Assembly (NCBI RefSeq): GCF_020742345.1
Contig: NZ_DYXC01000144.1
Coordinates: 1-14,453 of the forward strand
DNA length: 14,453 bases
Direction: 5' to 3'
Source of the DNA: Enteractinococcus helveticum
GTDB lineage: Bacteria > Actinomycetota > Actinomycetes > Actinomycetales > Micrococcaceae
A model generated the notes under the pieces. It was given only the letters and a program-made list of their open reading frames with translations, ran no database searches and was not told the DNA's origin. Shown one piece after another: positions 1 through 5,833 of this stretch (the stretch's first letter is position 1; the number at the start of each line of letters is the position of its first letter). The translations under genes and the position numbers were made by a program.

Positions 1-1
1 G

Positions 2-89
2 CGGTAGCGGAGGGATTTGAACCCTCGGTACGGGGTTGCCGTACAAAGCATTTCGAGTGCTTCACCTTCGGCCGCTCGGACACGCTACC
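2..89 (-). tRNA. tRNA-Ser(CGA)
   Basis: Read on the minus strand this folds as a class II tRNA. The acceptor stem is GGTAGCG at the 5' end paired with CGCTACC at the 3' end. The anticodon stem AAGCA/TGCTT encloses the loop CTCGAAA, so the anticodon is CGA and the tRNA reads UCG serine codons. A long variable arm and a T arm with the GGTTCAAAT loop are present. The discriminator is G at position 2, and a CCA end is not evidently encoded. It lies about 50 bp downstream of tadA on the same strand and may be co-transcribed with it. Confidence 0.96.
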
Positions 90-139
90 GTGTGTTTACA
101 CCCGACCAAGTATACCCGATGGGGCCATGAAAACTAAAA

Positions 140-631
140 TTATCGTTTGCTTGCAAAGAAGTGGCGCAACAGTTCGCCGCACTCATCTGCCAAAACCCCG
201 GCAACGACTTCGACCTGGTGGTTGAGTCGGGGCTCCCTTAAAACATCAAGCACAGACCCGGCTGCTCCCGTTTTTGGTTCCCAGGCGCCAAAGACCACGC
301 GGGGGAGTCGTGACAACACGATTGCTCCGGCACACATTGAACATGGCTCGATCGTCACCGCAAGCGTGCAGTCGGCAAGCTCCCATTCTGAGTCATTCAA
401 TGCTTTTACGGCGTTGGCGATGGCAATCATTTCAGCGTGTTTGGTTGGATCGCCGGATTGGCGGGTCGCATTCACCCCAGTGGAAACCAGTCGGCCATCG
501 GGGGAGAAGATGGCGGCTCCGATAGGGACGTCGTCAGTGGCAGCTGCTGTCTGTGCGGCACGAAGAGCCTGACGCATCCAGGAGGCCAGGACGGCGTCGT
601 CAGGCAGCGGTGTAGCAGTAGAAGTGGACAC
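140..631 (-). CDS. tadA: tRNA adenosine(34) deaminase TadA
   Basis: TadA is a zinc hydrolase that deaminates the wobble adenosine A34 of tRNA-Arg(ACG) to inosine, allowing decoding of CGU, CGC and CGA. The 163-residue protein shows the cytidine/deoxycytidylate deaminase core. HAE at residues 65-67 provides a zinc ligand and the catalytic glutamate, and PCSMC at 96-100 provides the two cysteine ligands. DVPIGAA near residue 34 and the FGAxxPKxGAAGS stretch near 114-126 are also typical of TadA. The length is usual for the family. The start is GTG at 631, with no Shine-Dalgarno sequence upstream. Instead TAGGCT stands six bases before the GTG, so a leaderless mRNA is likely. The substrate tRNA-Arg(ACG) is encoded at 5570-5643. 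Related guanine or cytosine deaminases share the fold, but the motif spacing favours TadA. Confidence 0.95.
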   Translation of the reverse strand: MSTSTATPLPDDAVLASWMRQALRAAQTAAATDDVPIGAAIFSPDGRLVSTGVNATRQSGDPTKHAEMIAIANAVKALNDSEWELADCTLAVTIEPCSMCAGAIVLSRLPRVVFGAWEPKTGAAGSVLDVLREPRLNHQVEVVAGVLADECGELLRHFFASKR

Positions 632-666
632 AGGTTTAGCCTAGGCGATCAAGCTAAACTGAGCGC
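632..666. promoter_or_regulatory. Divergent tadA/upp promoter region with dyad
   Basis: Only 35 bp separate the tadA and upp start codons. A perfect 7-bp inverted repeat, GTTTAGC (634-640) and GCTAAAC (653-659), has a 12-nt spacer. For upp, TAAACT (655-660) stands six bases before the ATG. For tadA, TAGGCT on the minus strand (643 down to 638) stands six bases before the GTG. Both fit the actinobacterial TAnnnT -10 box followed by a leaderless start. No good -35 element is visible on either side. The boxes are seen in the sequence; promoter activity is inferred. Confidence 0.55.
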
Positions 667-1302
667 ATGCATGTTCATCACATCGATCACCCATTGCTGG
701 CACATAAACTGACGGTCCTTCGGAAAAAGGACACGCCGTCGATGATTTTCCGTCAGGTTACCGAAGAGCTTGTCATGTTATTGGCATACGAGGCGACACG
801 GGATCTTGCAGTGGTTGACGTCGATATCCAAACTCCGGTGACCGCAACGACCGGCAAGGAAATCGCCAAACCTCGCCCATTGGTTGTACCGATTTTGCGG
901 GCAGGGTTGGGGATGCTGGACGGCATGGTTCGTATGGCGCCGACGGCCGAAGTTGGCTTCTTGGGCATGATCCGTGATGACGAAACGTTGAACATTGTTA
1001 CCTACGCTGAACGCTTGCCAAAAGACCTCACCGGGCGACATGTATTCTTACTAGATCCGATGCTGGCAACGGGTGGCACACTGGCCGAAGCCTGTCGCTT
1101 CTTGTATAAGCGCAATGCACGACAAGTGTCGGCGATTTGTTTGCTGGCAGCCCCCGAGGGACTGCAATACCTGCAAGAGCATCTCAACGATATTGACATG
1201 AATCTCTACGTTGCAGCCATTGATGATCACTTGGACGACAATGCCTACATTGTGCCGGGTCTGGGCGATGCCGGTGACCGACTTTATGGTGTAGCGGACT
1301 AG
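667..1302 (+). CDS. upp: Uracil phosphoribosyltransferase
   Basis: Upp condenses uracil with PRPP to give UMP and pyrophosphate in cytoplasmic pyrimidine salvage. The 211-residue length is standard. The N-terminus carries the family's HxIDHPLxAHKLTxLR pattern. VVPILRAGLGM lies near residues 73-83. The PRPP-binding loop DPMLATGGT is at 130-138. The C-terminal uracil-binding segment YIVPGLGDAGDRLYG is at 194-208, close to the family consensus. The ATG at 667 gives the expected family N-terminus. It has no Shine-Dalgarno sequence but sits six bases behind a TAAACT box, so translation is probably leaderless. It is divergent from tadA and appears to be a single-gene unit. Confidence 0.97.
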   Translation: MHVHHIDHPLLAHKLTVLRKKDTPSMIFRQVTEELVMLLAYEATRDLAVVDVDIQTPVTATTGKEIAKPRPLVVPILRAGLGMLDGMVRMAPTAEVGFLGMIRDDETLNIVTYAERLPKDLTGRHVFLLDPMLATGGTLAEACRFLYKRNARQVSAICLLAAPEGLQYLQEHLNDIDMNLYVAAIDDHLDDNAYIVPGLGDAGDRLYGVAD

Positions 1303-1420
1303 TCCTTATACAGGTGTATGGATACGTTCGGTGCCAAGAATTCGAATATTACGAGTGAGTTTCCTCACAAAAACGCCCCAAAAGTCCAAATAGTGAGATA
1401 AATGTGGGGTGCGCGTTTGC

Positions 1421-1436
1421 GTTACGAGACTGTTAC
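1421..1436 (+). promoter_or_regulatory. Tandem GTTAC direct repeat, OmpR-family-like box
   Basis: GTTAC at 1421-1425 and again at 1432-1436 are separated by 6 nt, so the half-sites repeat every 11 bp, about one helical turn. Tandem direct repeats in this geometry are typical binding sites of OmpR-type winged-helix proteins, for example the GTnAC-n6 boxes of actinobacterial GlnR. The site lies about 97 bp upstream of the winged-helix gene at 1533. It may be bound by that protein or by another OmpR-family regulator. The assignment is inferred from geometry only. Confidence 0.4.
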
Positions 1437-1463
1437 GCGTCAATGTTGGGGTAGCAGATACCG

Positions 1464-1487
1464 GCTTGAGTCAGGTTAGGCTCAAGC
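1464..1487. repeat. Inverted repeat between upp and the winged-helix gene
   Basis: GCTTGAG (1464-1470) and CTCAAGC (1481-1487) form a perfect 7-bp dyad around a 10-nt loop. No T-run follows, so it is not a canonical terminator. It may be an operator or a hairpin in the leader of the downstream regulator. Apart from this, the tandem GTTAC box and the dyad at 1493-1507, nothing else convincing is visible in 1303-1532; a weak 5-bp dyad lies at 1355-1368. Confidence 0.4.
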
Positions 1488-1492
1488 GTCGT

Positions 1493-1507
1493 CGGTGGTC
1501 ACCACCG
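1493..1507. promoter_or_regulatory. Palindrome CGGTGGT-C-ACCACCG upstream of regulator gene
   Basis: A perfect 7-bp dyad with a single central base lies 25 bp upstream of the ATG at 1533 and just before the ribosome binding site. Its position suits an operator for autoregulation or an mRNA element near the ribosome binding site. The symmetry is seen directly; the role is inferred. Confidence 0.4.
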
Positions 1508-1532
1508 TTTAGTTTGTTGAAGGAATGACTCT

Positions 1533-2291
1533 ATGACAAGCGCGCCCCAGCAAGGTTACGTTCACATCTCGGTTCGTAATGCACAACGCCGAGCAGAACG
1601 AGTAAGGGCCTATCGGGAGGCGGATCAGAACAGGCTGCATGCCGTTCCTTCAGAACAACCTTCAGAAAATGGTGCCGCAGCACCGGTCCATATGGAGACT
1701 GAAGCACGTGGTTTCGTGCTCTACGTTGGTATGGATGAACAGGCTGCACTGGCAGCCGGCACCTCCCTGACTCGACTGGCCAACGAATTGCGCCACTACG
1801 TTGAGACGTTGGTTCCTGGCGCTGATTCATACGCCGCAGTGGCTATCGCCCCGGCAAATGTTGCCGGTGACGACCTTGACGTCGTTCGTCAAGTCACCGC
1901 AGATCCAACAATTCAGCAGGCGATCTCTCCAGAACTGGCTGCAGCTCCGGCTCCAGTATCCACTCGCCAGCCCGGCGTGCTGATTGATCTGGCCCGCCGT
2001 GAAGTGCTGCTTGACGGTGAACCATTGAATCTGACATATAAAGAATTCGAGTTGCTCAACTATCTGGTTGAAAACGGTGGTCGTACCGTCAACCGTGAAG
2101 AGTTGCTAGAAACCCTGTGGGACGACACCGAAGAAGTCCCTAACGAGCGCACCATCGACGTCCATATTCGTCGCCTGCGCGCCAAACTTGGTCGCCTGTC
2201 AGGTACCGTACGTACGGTACGCGGACAAGGCTACCGTTTCTATGAGCATCCAGAGGTTGTTGTCTGGGCTGCGCCGGAATATTCCATCTAG
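1533..2291 (+). CDS. Orphan OmpR-type winged-helix regulator, no receiver domain
   Basis: This 252-residue protein has a C-terminal trans_reg_C winged-helix domain at about residues 149-239. Its signatures are the start GVLIDLARREVLLDGEPLNLT, the helix segment YKEFELLNYLVENGGRTVNREELL, the recognition helix ERTIDVHIRRLRAKLG and the wing VRTVRGQGYRF. A phospho-receiver domain is absent: the N-terminal 148 residues lack its acidic pocket and lysine. They hold an arginine-rich start (about 15-30) and a segment near 60-105 (FVLYVGMDEQAALAAG onward) that I do not recognise. The ATG at 1533 has GAAGGA eight bases upstream. No histidine kinase is adjacent. The upstream region holds a tandem GTTAC repeat and a palindrome that could be its own sites. 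The DNA-binding class is firm; the targets and signal are unknown. Confidence 0.85.
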   Translation: MTSAPQQGYVHISVRNAQRRAERVRAYREADQNRLHAVPSEQPSENGAAAPVHMETEARGFVLYVGMDEQAALAAGTSLTRLANELRHYVETLVPGADSYAAVAIAPANVAGDDLDVVRQVTADPTIQQAISPELAAAPAPVSTRQPGVLIDLARREVLLDGEPLNLTYKEFELLNYLVENGGRTVNREELLETLWDDTEEVPNERTIDVHIRRLRAKLGRLSGTVRTVRGQGYRFYEHPEVVVWAAPEYSI

Positions 2292-2342
2292 ACGGCCGGT
2301 TGTTCTGAAGACTTCGCCCTGCCGAGTTCGGTCTGATACGGC

Positions 2343-2373
2343 TAGACTTGGCAAAGCAGAAGCTTTGAAAGGA
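2343..2373 (+). promoter_or_regulatory. Candidate promoter and ribosome binding site of the five-gene operon
   Basis: TAGACT at 2343-2348 fits the TAnnnT -10 pattern. GAAAGGAG follows at about 2367-2374, some 8 nt before the ATG at 2382. A recognisable -35 hexamer is not seen. This is the only promoter-like site found ahead of the 2382-5225 gene cluster, where all later genes overlap or nearly touch. Confidence 0.4.
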
Positions 2374-2381
2374 GCAACCAC

Positions 2382-2885
2382 ATGGCCAGCCGTGACCCCC
2401 TACAGTTCTATCTCGACAAATCAAATCCTGAGGCATGGAAGGCCGTCAGAGCATTCGTCAAAGTGGTGGGGGAGGACGCGCGGGCAGCCGGACTGAGCGA
2501 CCAGCTGATCGAACTGGTCAACCTGCGAGTTTCCCAAATCAACGGGTGTGCATATTGCTTAGCATTGCACACCCGTTACGCCGTTAAAGCAGGCGTTTCT
2601 TCCCAACGACTCGGCGCCTTAGCTGCCTGGTGGGAAGCCGAAAACCTCTATACCAAAACCGAACGAGCCGCGCTGCAGCTGGCCGAGCAGGTCACCCAGA
2701 TTCGTGATATCGATTCGGTCCAAGCAGCCCAGCTGATTTCTTCTACCAACCTGACTGAAGCGCAATACGCGGCAGTACATTGGCTGGCCATGGCTATGAA
2801 CCTGACCAATCGCGTCTCAATCCTTTCCCACCACCCTGTGCAACCTTCAAAAGAGACCCAGGCGGCGCTAAAGGATACGCCGTGA
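2382..2885 (+). CDS. AhpD-like / carboxymuconolactone decarboxylase-family protein
   Basis: The 167-residue protein carries the AhpD active-site pattern E-x11-C-x2-C-x3-H: Glu44, Cys56, Cys59 and His63, within NGCAYCLALH. In AhpD-type alkylhydroperoxidases these residues relay protons and the two cysteines reduce peroxides or act as a thiol reductant. The remaining helical sequence, with AVKAGVS, LAAWWEAENLYTKTERAALQLAEQVT and the C-terminal LTEAQYAAVHWLAMAMNLTNR, is standard for the family. A Shine-Dalgarno GAAAGGAG precedes the ATG. It is the first gene of the operon, and its stop codon overlaps the GTG start of the pirin gene. A cytoplasmic peroxide-defence or redox role is likely. The actual substrate is unknown, and a decarboxylase activity is not supported by any neighbour. 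Confidence 0.9.
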   Translation: MASRDPLQFYLDKSNPEAWKAVRAFVKVVGEDARAAGLSDQLIELVNLRVSQINGCAYCLALHTRYAVKAGVSSQRLGALAAWWEAENLYTKTERAALQLAEQVTQIRDIDSVQAAQLISSTNLTEAQYAAVHWLAMAMNLTNRVSILSHHPVQPSKETQAALKDTP

Positions 2886-4036
2886 CAAATCTAGACCCTA
2901 ATCCAGAACTGATCGACTACAACATGCCCGAGCAGGCCGAGGGCCTTGCACCAGGCTTTGCAGAAAAATACGGCACCGATTACATCGTGGAAGTTCTGGA
3001 ACCCCGCGCAGTACCACTGGGCGGACCACGAGCCATGACGGTCCAGCGCACGATCCCACAGCGCGCCCGCTCATTGATCGGCGCCTGGTGCTTCTTGGAC
3101 TACTTTGGACCCGACGACGTCGCACGATCCGGCGGTATGCGGGTAGCCCGACACCCACACACTGGGCTGGCCACCGTGTCCTGGCTATTTGAGGGTCGCA
3201 TCGACCATATCGACTCCGCAGGAAACTGGGCGCTAGTGCGACCCGGAGAAGTTAACCTCATGAGTGCCGGATTCGGCATTACACACTCCGAACATTCGAC
3301 CTCCGACACCACGATCTTGCACGGAGTGCAGTTGTGGTACGCCTTCCCAGAAGAACACCGCTTCACGGAACCACACCTGGACCAGTACCGTCCCGAAACG
3401 GTCACCGGGGATGGTTGGGAGGCCAAAGTCGCCATCGGCTCCCTGCTGGGTTCAACCTCACCGGTCGAAACCTACAGTCCGCTCTGTGCTGCAGAGATTC
3501 GACTTGAACCGCACACCACGCTGAATATCGACGTGCCCGCCGAGCATGAGCACGGCCTGTTAGCTGTCGAATGCACCGCAAATTTCAATGGCGCGTTAAT
3601 CGAAGAAAACCACCTGGGATATCTCGGCACCGGTGTCACACAACTGCAGCTAAGCTGCGGTGAACACCCCATCAGGGTGATGCTTGTTGGTGGTGAACCC
3701 CTCAACGAAGATATCGTGATGTGGTGGAACTTCGTTGGCCGATCCCACCATGAGATCGCACGGTGGCGCCAGCGCTACCAAGCAGAAATGGGGTTCGAAC
3801 CGCCAGCCGAGGGATCACCACTGGTAGGCCATGACCTCGATACCGCCATCGCGGGTCCACTGCTTGATGAGCTTTTACCCAGCGTCTACCCAGATGGCAC
3901 AAGCTTCCCGCAATACGGACAATTCCCGCCAGACGAACCCCCACCCCTGCCGGCGCCGGCATTGCCTACACTGCCCATGAAACCCCGTCAAAATCCACCA
4001 ACCGCTGCCCGCCGCAAGCCGCAGGAGGACCGATGA
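2882..4036 (+). CDS. Pirin family cupin protein
   Basis: Pirins are double-cupin iron proteins; some have quercetin 2,3-dioxygenase activity and others act as redox-linked regulators. The metal ligands expected in the N-terminal cupin are visible: H91 and H93 in RHPHTGLATVSW, then H135 and E137 in GFGITHSEHS. GRIDHIDSAGN and RPGEVNLMSAG are also typical. I place the start at GTG 2882, because AAAGGA at 2870-2875 lies six bases before it and the GTGA overlap with the preceding stop suggests translational coupling. ATG at 2924 is an alternative. The 384-residue protein is longer than many pirins because of a proline-rich tail (about residues 340-384) after the second cupin. The next gene starts in an ATGA overlap at 4033. 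Confidence 0.92.
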   Translation: MTNLDPNPELIDYNMPEQAEGLAPGFAEKYGTDYIVEVLEPRAVPLGGPRAMTVQRTIPQRARSLIGAWCFLDYFGPDDVARSGGMRVARHPHTGLATVSWLFEGRIDHIDSAGNWALVRPGEVNLMSAGFGITHSEHSTSDTTILHGVQLWYAFPEEHRFTEPHLDQYRPETVTGDGWEAKVAIGSLLGSTSPVETYSPLCAAEIRLEPHTTLNIDVPAEHEHGLLAVECTANFNGALIEENHLGYLGTGVTQLQLSCGEHPIRVMLVGGEPLNEDIVMWWNFVGRSHHEIARWRQRYQAEMGFEPPAEGSPLVGHDLDTAIAGPLLDELLPSVYPDGTSFPQYGQFPPDEPPPLPAPALPTLPMKPRQNPPTAARRKPQEDR

Positions 4037-4383
4037 CCACCCCAACCGTAGACAACCCGAAATTCGTTGAAGAAGAAGGCCTTACCGGTATGATTGTCGA
4101 CGATACGGACAACATTGCCGCCCGCGAATATTACGCCGACCATGTCACCGCCGAAGGTATCAAACAGCGCGTATTTATTTCGACACACACCGATGAAGAC
4201 TATCGGGGTCAAGGACTGGCCGGAAAAGTTGTGCAATACACACTCGATAAGGCCCTCGACGAAGGATATCGCATTGTCGCGGTCTGTCCGTATGTGAAAT
4301 CGTGGCTCGAAAAGCACGGTGATTCACGCTATGAACAGGCCCTCGACACGCCGCGACCAGAACACTTTCCCCAGAAAGGCTGA
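4033..4383 (+). CDS. GNAT-like N-acetyltransferase, YjdJ/COG2388 type (copy 1)
   Basis: A compact 116-residue protein of the small GNAT class. The acetyl-CoA binding pattern R-x-x-G-x-A is present in YRGQGLAGKVVQYTLDKALDEG, near residues 56-77. It is followed by the strand and turn VAVCPYVKSWLEKHGD that typifies this subfamily, and then by a short C-terminal tail. The N-terminal half (LTGMIVDDTDNIAAREYY) corresponds to the small beta sheet of the fold. The start is ATG 4033 in an ATGA overlap with the pirin stop, behind a strong AGGAGG at 4023-4028. The next gene encodes a paralogue with the same layout. The acceptor substrate is unknown; for this subfamily it is not established in general. 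Confidence 0.85.
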   Translation: MTTPTVDNPKFVEEEGLTGMIVDDTDNIAAREYYADHVTAEGIKQRVFISTHTDEDYRGQGLAGKVVQYTLDKALDEGYRIVAVCPYVKSWLEKHGDSRYEQALDTPRPEHFPQKG

Positions 4384-4384
4384 T

Positions 4385-4711
4385 ATGACCGAACCACGCT
4401 GGTTCCGTGATGAGGAATCCTTTGGTGTCTATGACGACGGCGACGTGATCGCCCGGAACCTCTATCGAGACGTCCAAGGTGCTGAAGGGACCAAACAACG
4501 CATATTCCCTAGCATTCACGTTCGGCCCGACCACCGGCACGTTGGCCTGGCTGGACGACTGACAAAATACTCGATGGATATCACAATCCAAGAGGGTTAT
4601 CGGGTCGTACCGATCTGTCCGTACGTGGCCCAATGGATGCGTGAGTATGACGACGGGGCATACCTGAAGTACCGTGACGAGCCAGCGGGGGAGCATTTCG
4701 TTGCTGACTGA
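4385..4711 (+). CDS. GNAT-like N-acetyltransferase, YjdJ/COG2388 type (copy 2)
   Basis: A 108-residue paralogue of the preceding protein. The two align through DDGDVIARNLYRDVQGAEG, then TKQRIFPSIHVRPDHRHVGLAG, then ITIQEGYRVVPICPYVAQWM. The R-x-x-G-x-A acetyl-CoA motif persists as RHVGLA, but the first glycine of copy 1 (RGQG) is a histidine here, so CoA binding may differ. Cys-Pro-Tyr is conserved. The start is ATG 4385, one base after the stop of copy 1, with AGAAAGG at 4373-4379. An upstream in-frame extension to 4319 would lie inside copy 1 and is not credible. The 3' end overlaps the start of the phosphatase gene. The pair looks like a local duplication that has diverged strongly. Confidence 0.8.
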   Translation: MTEPRWFRDEESFGVYDDGDVIARNLYRDVQGAEGTKQRIFPSIHVRPDHRHVGLAGRLTKYSMDITIQEGYRVVPICPYVAQWMREYDDGAYLKYRDEPAGEHFVAD

Positions 4712-5225
4712 TCGAAGCGACCACAAACGGCTTATCGTCCTGCGCCACGGCAAAGCAGCATACCCACCCGTGCCAGATCACGAACGACCGCTTGCCCAAC
4801 GCGGCAACCAGGAAGCACCAGCAGCTGGTCGTTGGCTGGTCGAACAAGGCATCTATCCTGACGCCATCATCACCTCCGATGCGGTCCGAACCCGTCAGAC
4901 GACCACGTGGGTCATAAGCGAACTCGGTGACAAGGCTCCAACCCCTTACCTAGACTCCCGACTATATATGGCACCGGCCTCGCGAGTGCTAGCAGTTGTC
5001 AACGAGGTCGAAGAACAAGTCCGCACGCTCATGCTGGTGGGGCACATGCCCTGGGTTCAGGAACTGGGCATGCGTTTGGCATCCGTGGATTCCGAAGAAC
5101 ACGCAGTCATTGAGATGGCCGAACGATATCCCACGCTCGGGCTCATGGTCTTTGAGGTGCCAGGACAGTGGGCTAGTCTCGACGGTCGGGACGCCAAAAT
5201 GACACACTTCGTCGTCCCGCGTTAG
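4701..5225 (+). CDS. SixA-like histidine phosphatase
   Basis: A phosphoglycerate-mutase-superfamily phosphatase. RHG at about residues 15-17 (LIVLRHGKA) supplies the phosphorylated histidine. DAIITSDAVRTRQT (about 54-67) gives the conserved arginines, and LVGHMPW (about 112-118) the second histidine. The short length and overall pattern match SixA, which in other bacteria dephosphorylates phosphohistidine on signalling or phosphotransferase proteins. That substrate is only inferred here. I favour TTG 4701 as the start because GGGGGAG at 4687-4693 lies seven bases upstream. GTG 4674 is possible and would add nine residues. The start lies inside the 3' end of the second GNAT gene, so this is the last member of the operon. 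Its TAG overlaps the stop of the opposite-strand gene. Confidence 0.85.
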   Translation: MLTDRSDHKRLIVLRHGKAAYPPVPDHERPLAQRGNQEAPAAGRWLVEQGIYPDAIITSDAVRTRQTTTWVISELGDKAPTPYLDSRLYMAPASRVLAVVNEVEEQVRTLMLVGHMPWVQELGMRLASVDSEEHAVIEMAERYPTLGLMVFEVPGQWASLDGRDAKMTHFVVPR

Positions 5226-5383
5226 CTCCGGGGCCGACTGAACACCATGTGCAAGATCACAAACAGTGCGGCAAGTGTTGCCACGCTGATACACACCACA
5301 GCCGCCCACAACGGCAATGGCACAAACATCGTGACCGATAGGGTAATAATGGCCACACCCAGGACTACCCGTTGCCACGCCAT
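5222..5383 (-). CDS. Small two-helix membrane protein
   Basis: A 53-residue hydrophobic protein with two predicted membrane segments: VVLGVAIITLSVTMFV (about 6-21) and, after PLP, LWAAVVCISVATLAALFVILHM (about 25-46). A short basic tail SRPRS follows. The ATG at 5383 is chosen because GGAGG (complement of 5391-5395) lies seven bases upstream; an in-frame ATG at 5416 lacks such a site. The strong ribosome binding site and the hydrophobic pattern support a real gene despite its size. It resembles the small DUF-type membrane proteins common in actinobacteria but I cannot name a family. Its stop overlaps that of the phosphatase gene by four bases, in convergent orientation. Confidence 0.7.
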   Translation of the reverse strand: MAWQRVVLGVAIITLSVTMFVPLPLWAAVVCISVATLAALFVILHMVFSRPRS

Positions 5384-5500
5384 GATGTAACCTCCAGAAA
5401 TCAACCGACGTCTCACCAGGCAAAATCACACGGCACATCAAACGGTCATGGTGCGGCGTAAGCGACCCATGTGGCGAGAACCGTTTGGGAGAAACGAAAA

Positions 5501-5536
5501 GCCCCTGAGATCTTTTCTGCAAATGATCTCAAGGGC
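5501..5536 (-). terminator. Rho-independent terminator downstream of tRNA-Arg
   Basis: The arms 5501-5512 and 5525-5536 form a 12-bp stem that is perfect on the minus strand if one G-U pair is allowed; on the plus strand that pair would be a C-A mismatch. The loop is 12 nt. TTTT followed by CGTTTC comes directly after the stem in the minus direction. Orientation, base pairing and T-run all indicate termination of the tRNA-Arg transcript, 34 bp downstream of that gene. Confidence 0.8.
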
Positions 5537-5569
5537 CGAGGATCCGCACGATAATGCGAAAGTTCTAAG

Positions 5570-5643
5570 CGCGCCCTAAGGGATTCGAACCCCTGACCTT
5601 CTGTTCCGTAGACAGACGCTCTATCCAGCTGAGCTAAGGGCGC
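5570..5643 (-). tRNA. tRNA-Arg(ACG)
   Basis: On the minus strand the acceptor arms are GCGCCCT and AGGGCGC. The anticodon stem TCTGT/ACAGA encloses CTACGGA, giving anticodon ACG. The T arm carries GGTTCGAAT. The discriminator is G, and no CCA is encoded. The A at position 34 is the substrate of TadA, encoded at 140-631. A terminator hairpin follows at 5501-5536. Confidence 0.97.
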
Positions 5644-5756
5644 TGAAGCAACGAGATATAACTATACTCCGAGTTCTTGAAAATGCAAAATCGATTTGGC
5701 GCTCATCTCCACAATTGTGTGTTCCGGGTGAAAAGTAACGTGGAAAAAGCCACCAC

Positions 5757-5776
5757 TGCGATATTGAATGATCGCA
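5757..5776. repeat. Dyad TGCGAT-N8-ATCGCA upstream of pckG
   Basis: Two perfect 6-bp arms flank an 8-nt spacer. It is followed by an A-run, so on the minus strand it would be preceded, not followed, by T residues and it is not an obvious terminator for tRNA-Arg. A distal operator is possible. Confidence 0.3.
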
Positions 5777-5833
5777 AAAAGCCCGGGATTCCGCCATAAT
5801 GGGACATAACTGTCGCAGAATATAGTGTTGTTG

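Noticed and set aside
147..572. Plus-strand reading frame of 141 codons opposite tadA
   Set aside because: It is fully antisense to tadA, has no recognisable domain, and tadA is certain.
1355..1368. GTGAG-TTTC-CTCAC as the upp terminator
   Set aside because: A 5-bp stem followed by A residues, not T, is too weak on either strand.
1525..1536. Three-codon reading frame ATG ACT CTA TGA overlapping the winged-helix start
   Set aside because: It has no spacing from the ribosome binding site and is too short to support as a leader peptide.
4319..4384. Upstream extension of the second GNAT gene
   Set aside because: It would overlap the first copy by 65 bp. ATG 4385 with AGAAAGG fits better.
5710..5719. 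CACAATTGTG as a Crp/GlxR site
   Set aside because: The palindrome lacks the TGTGA-N6-TCACA form expected for that family; it is listed only as part of the pckG upstream region.
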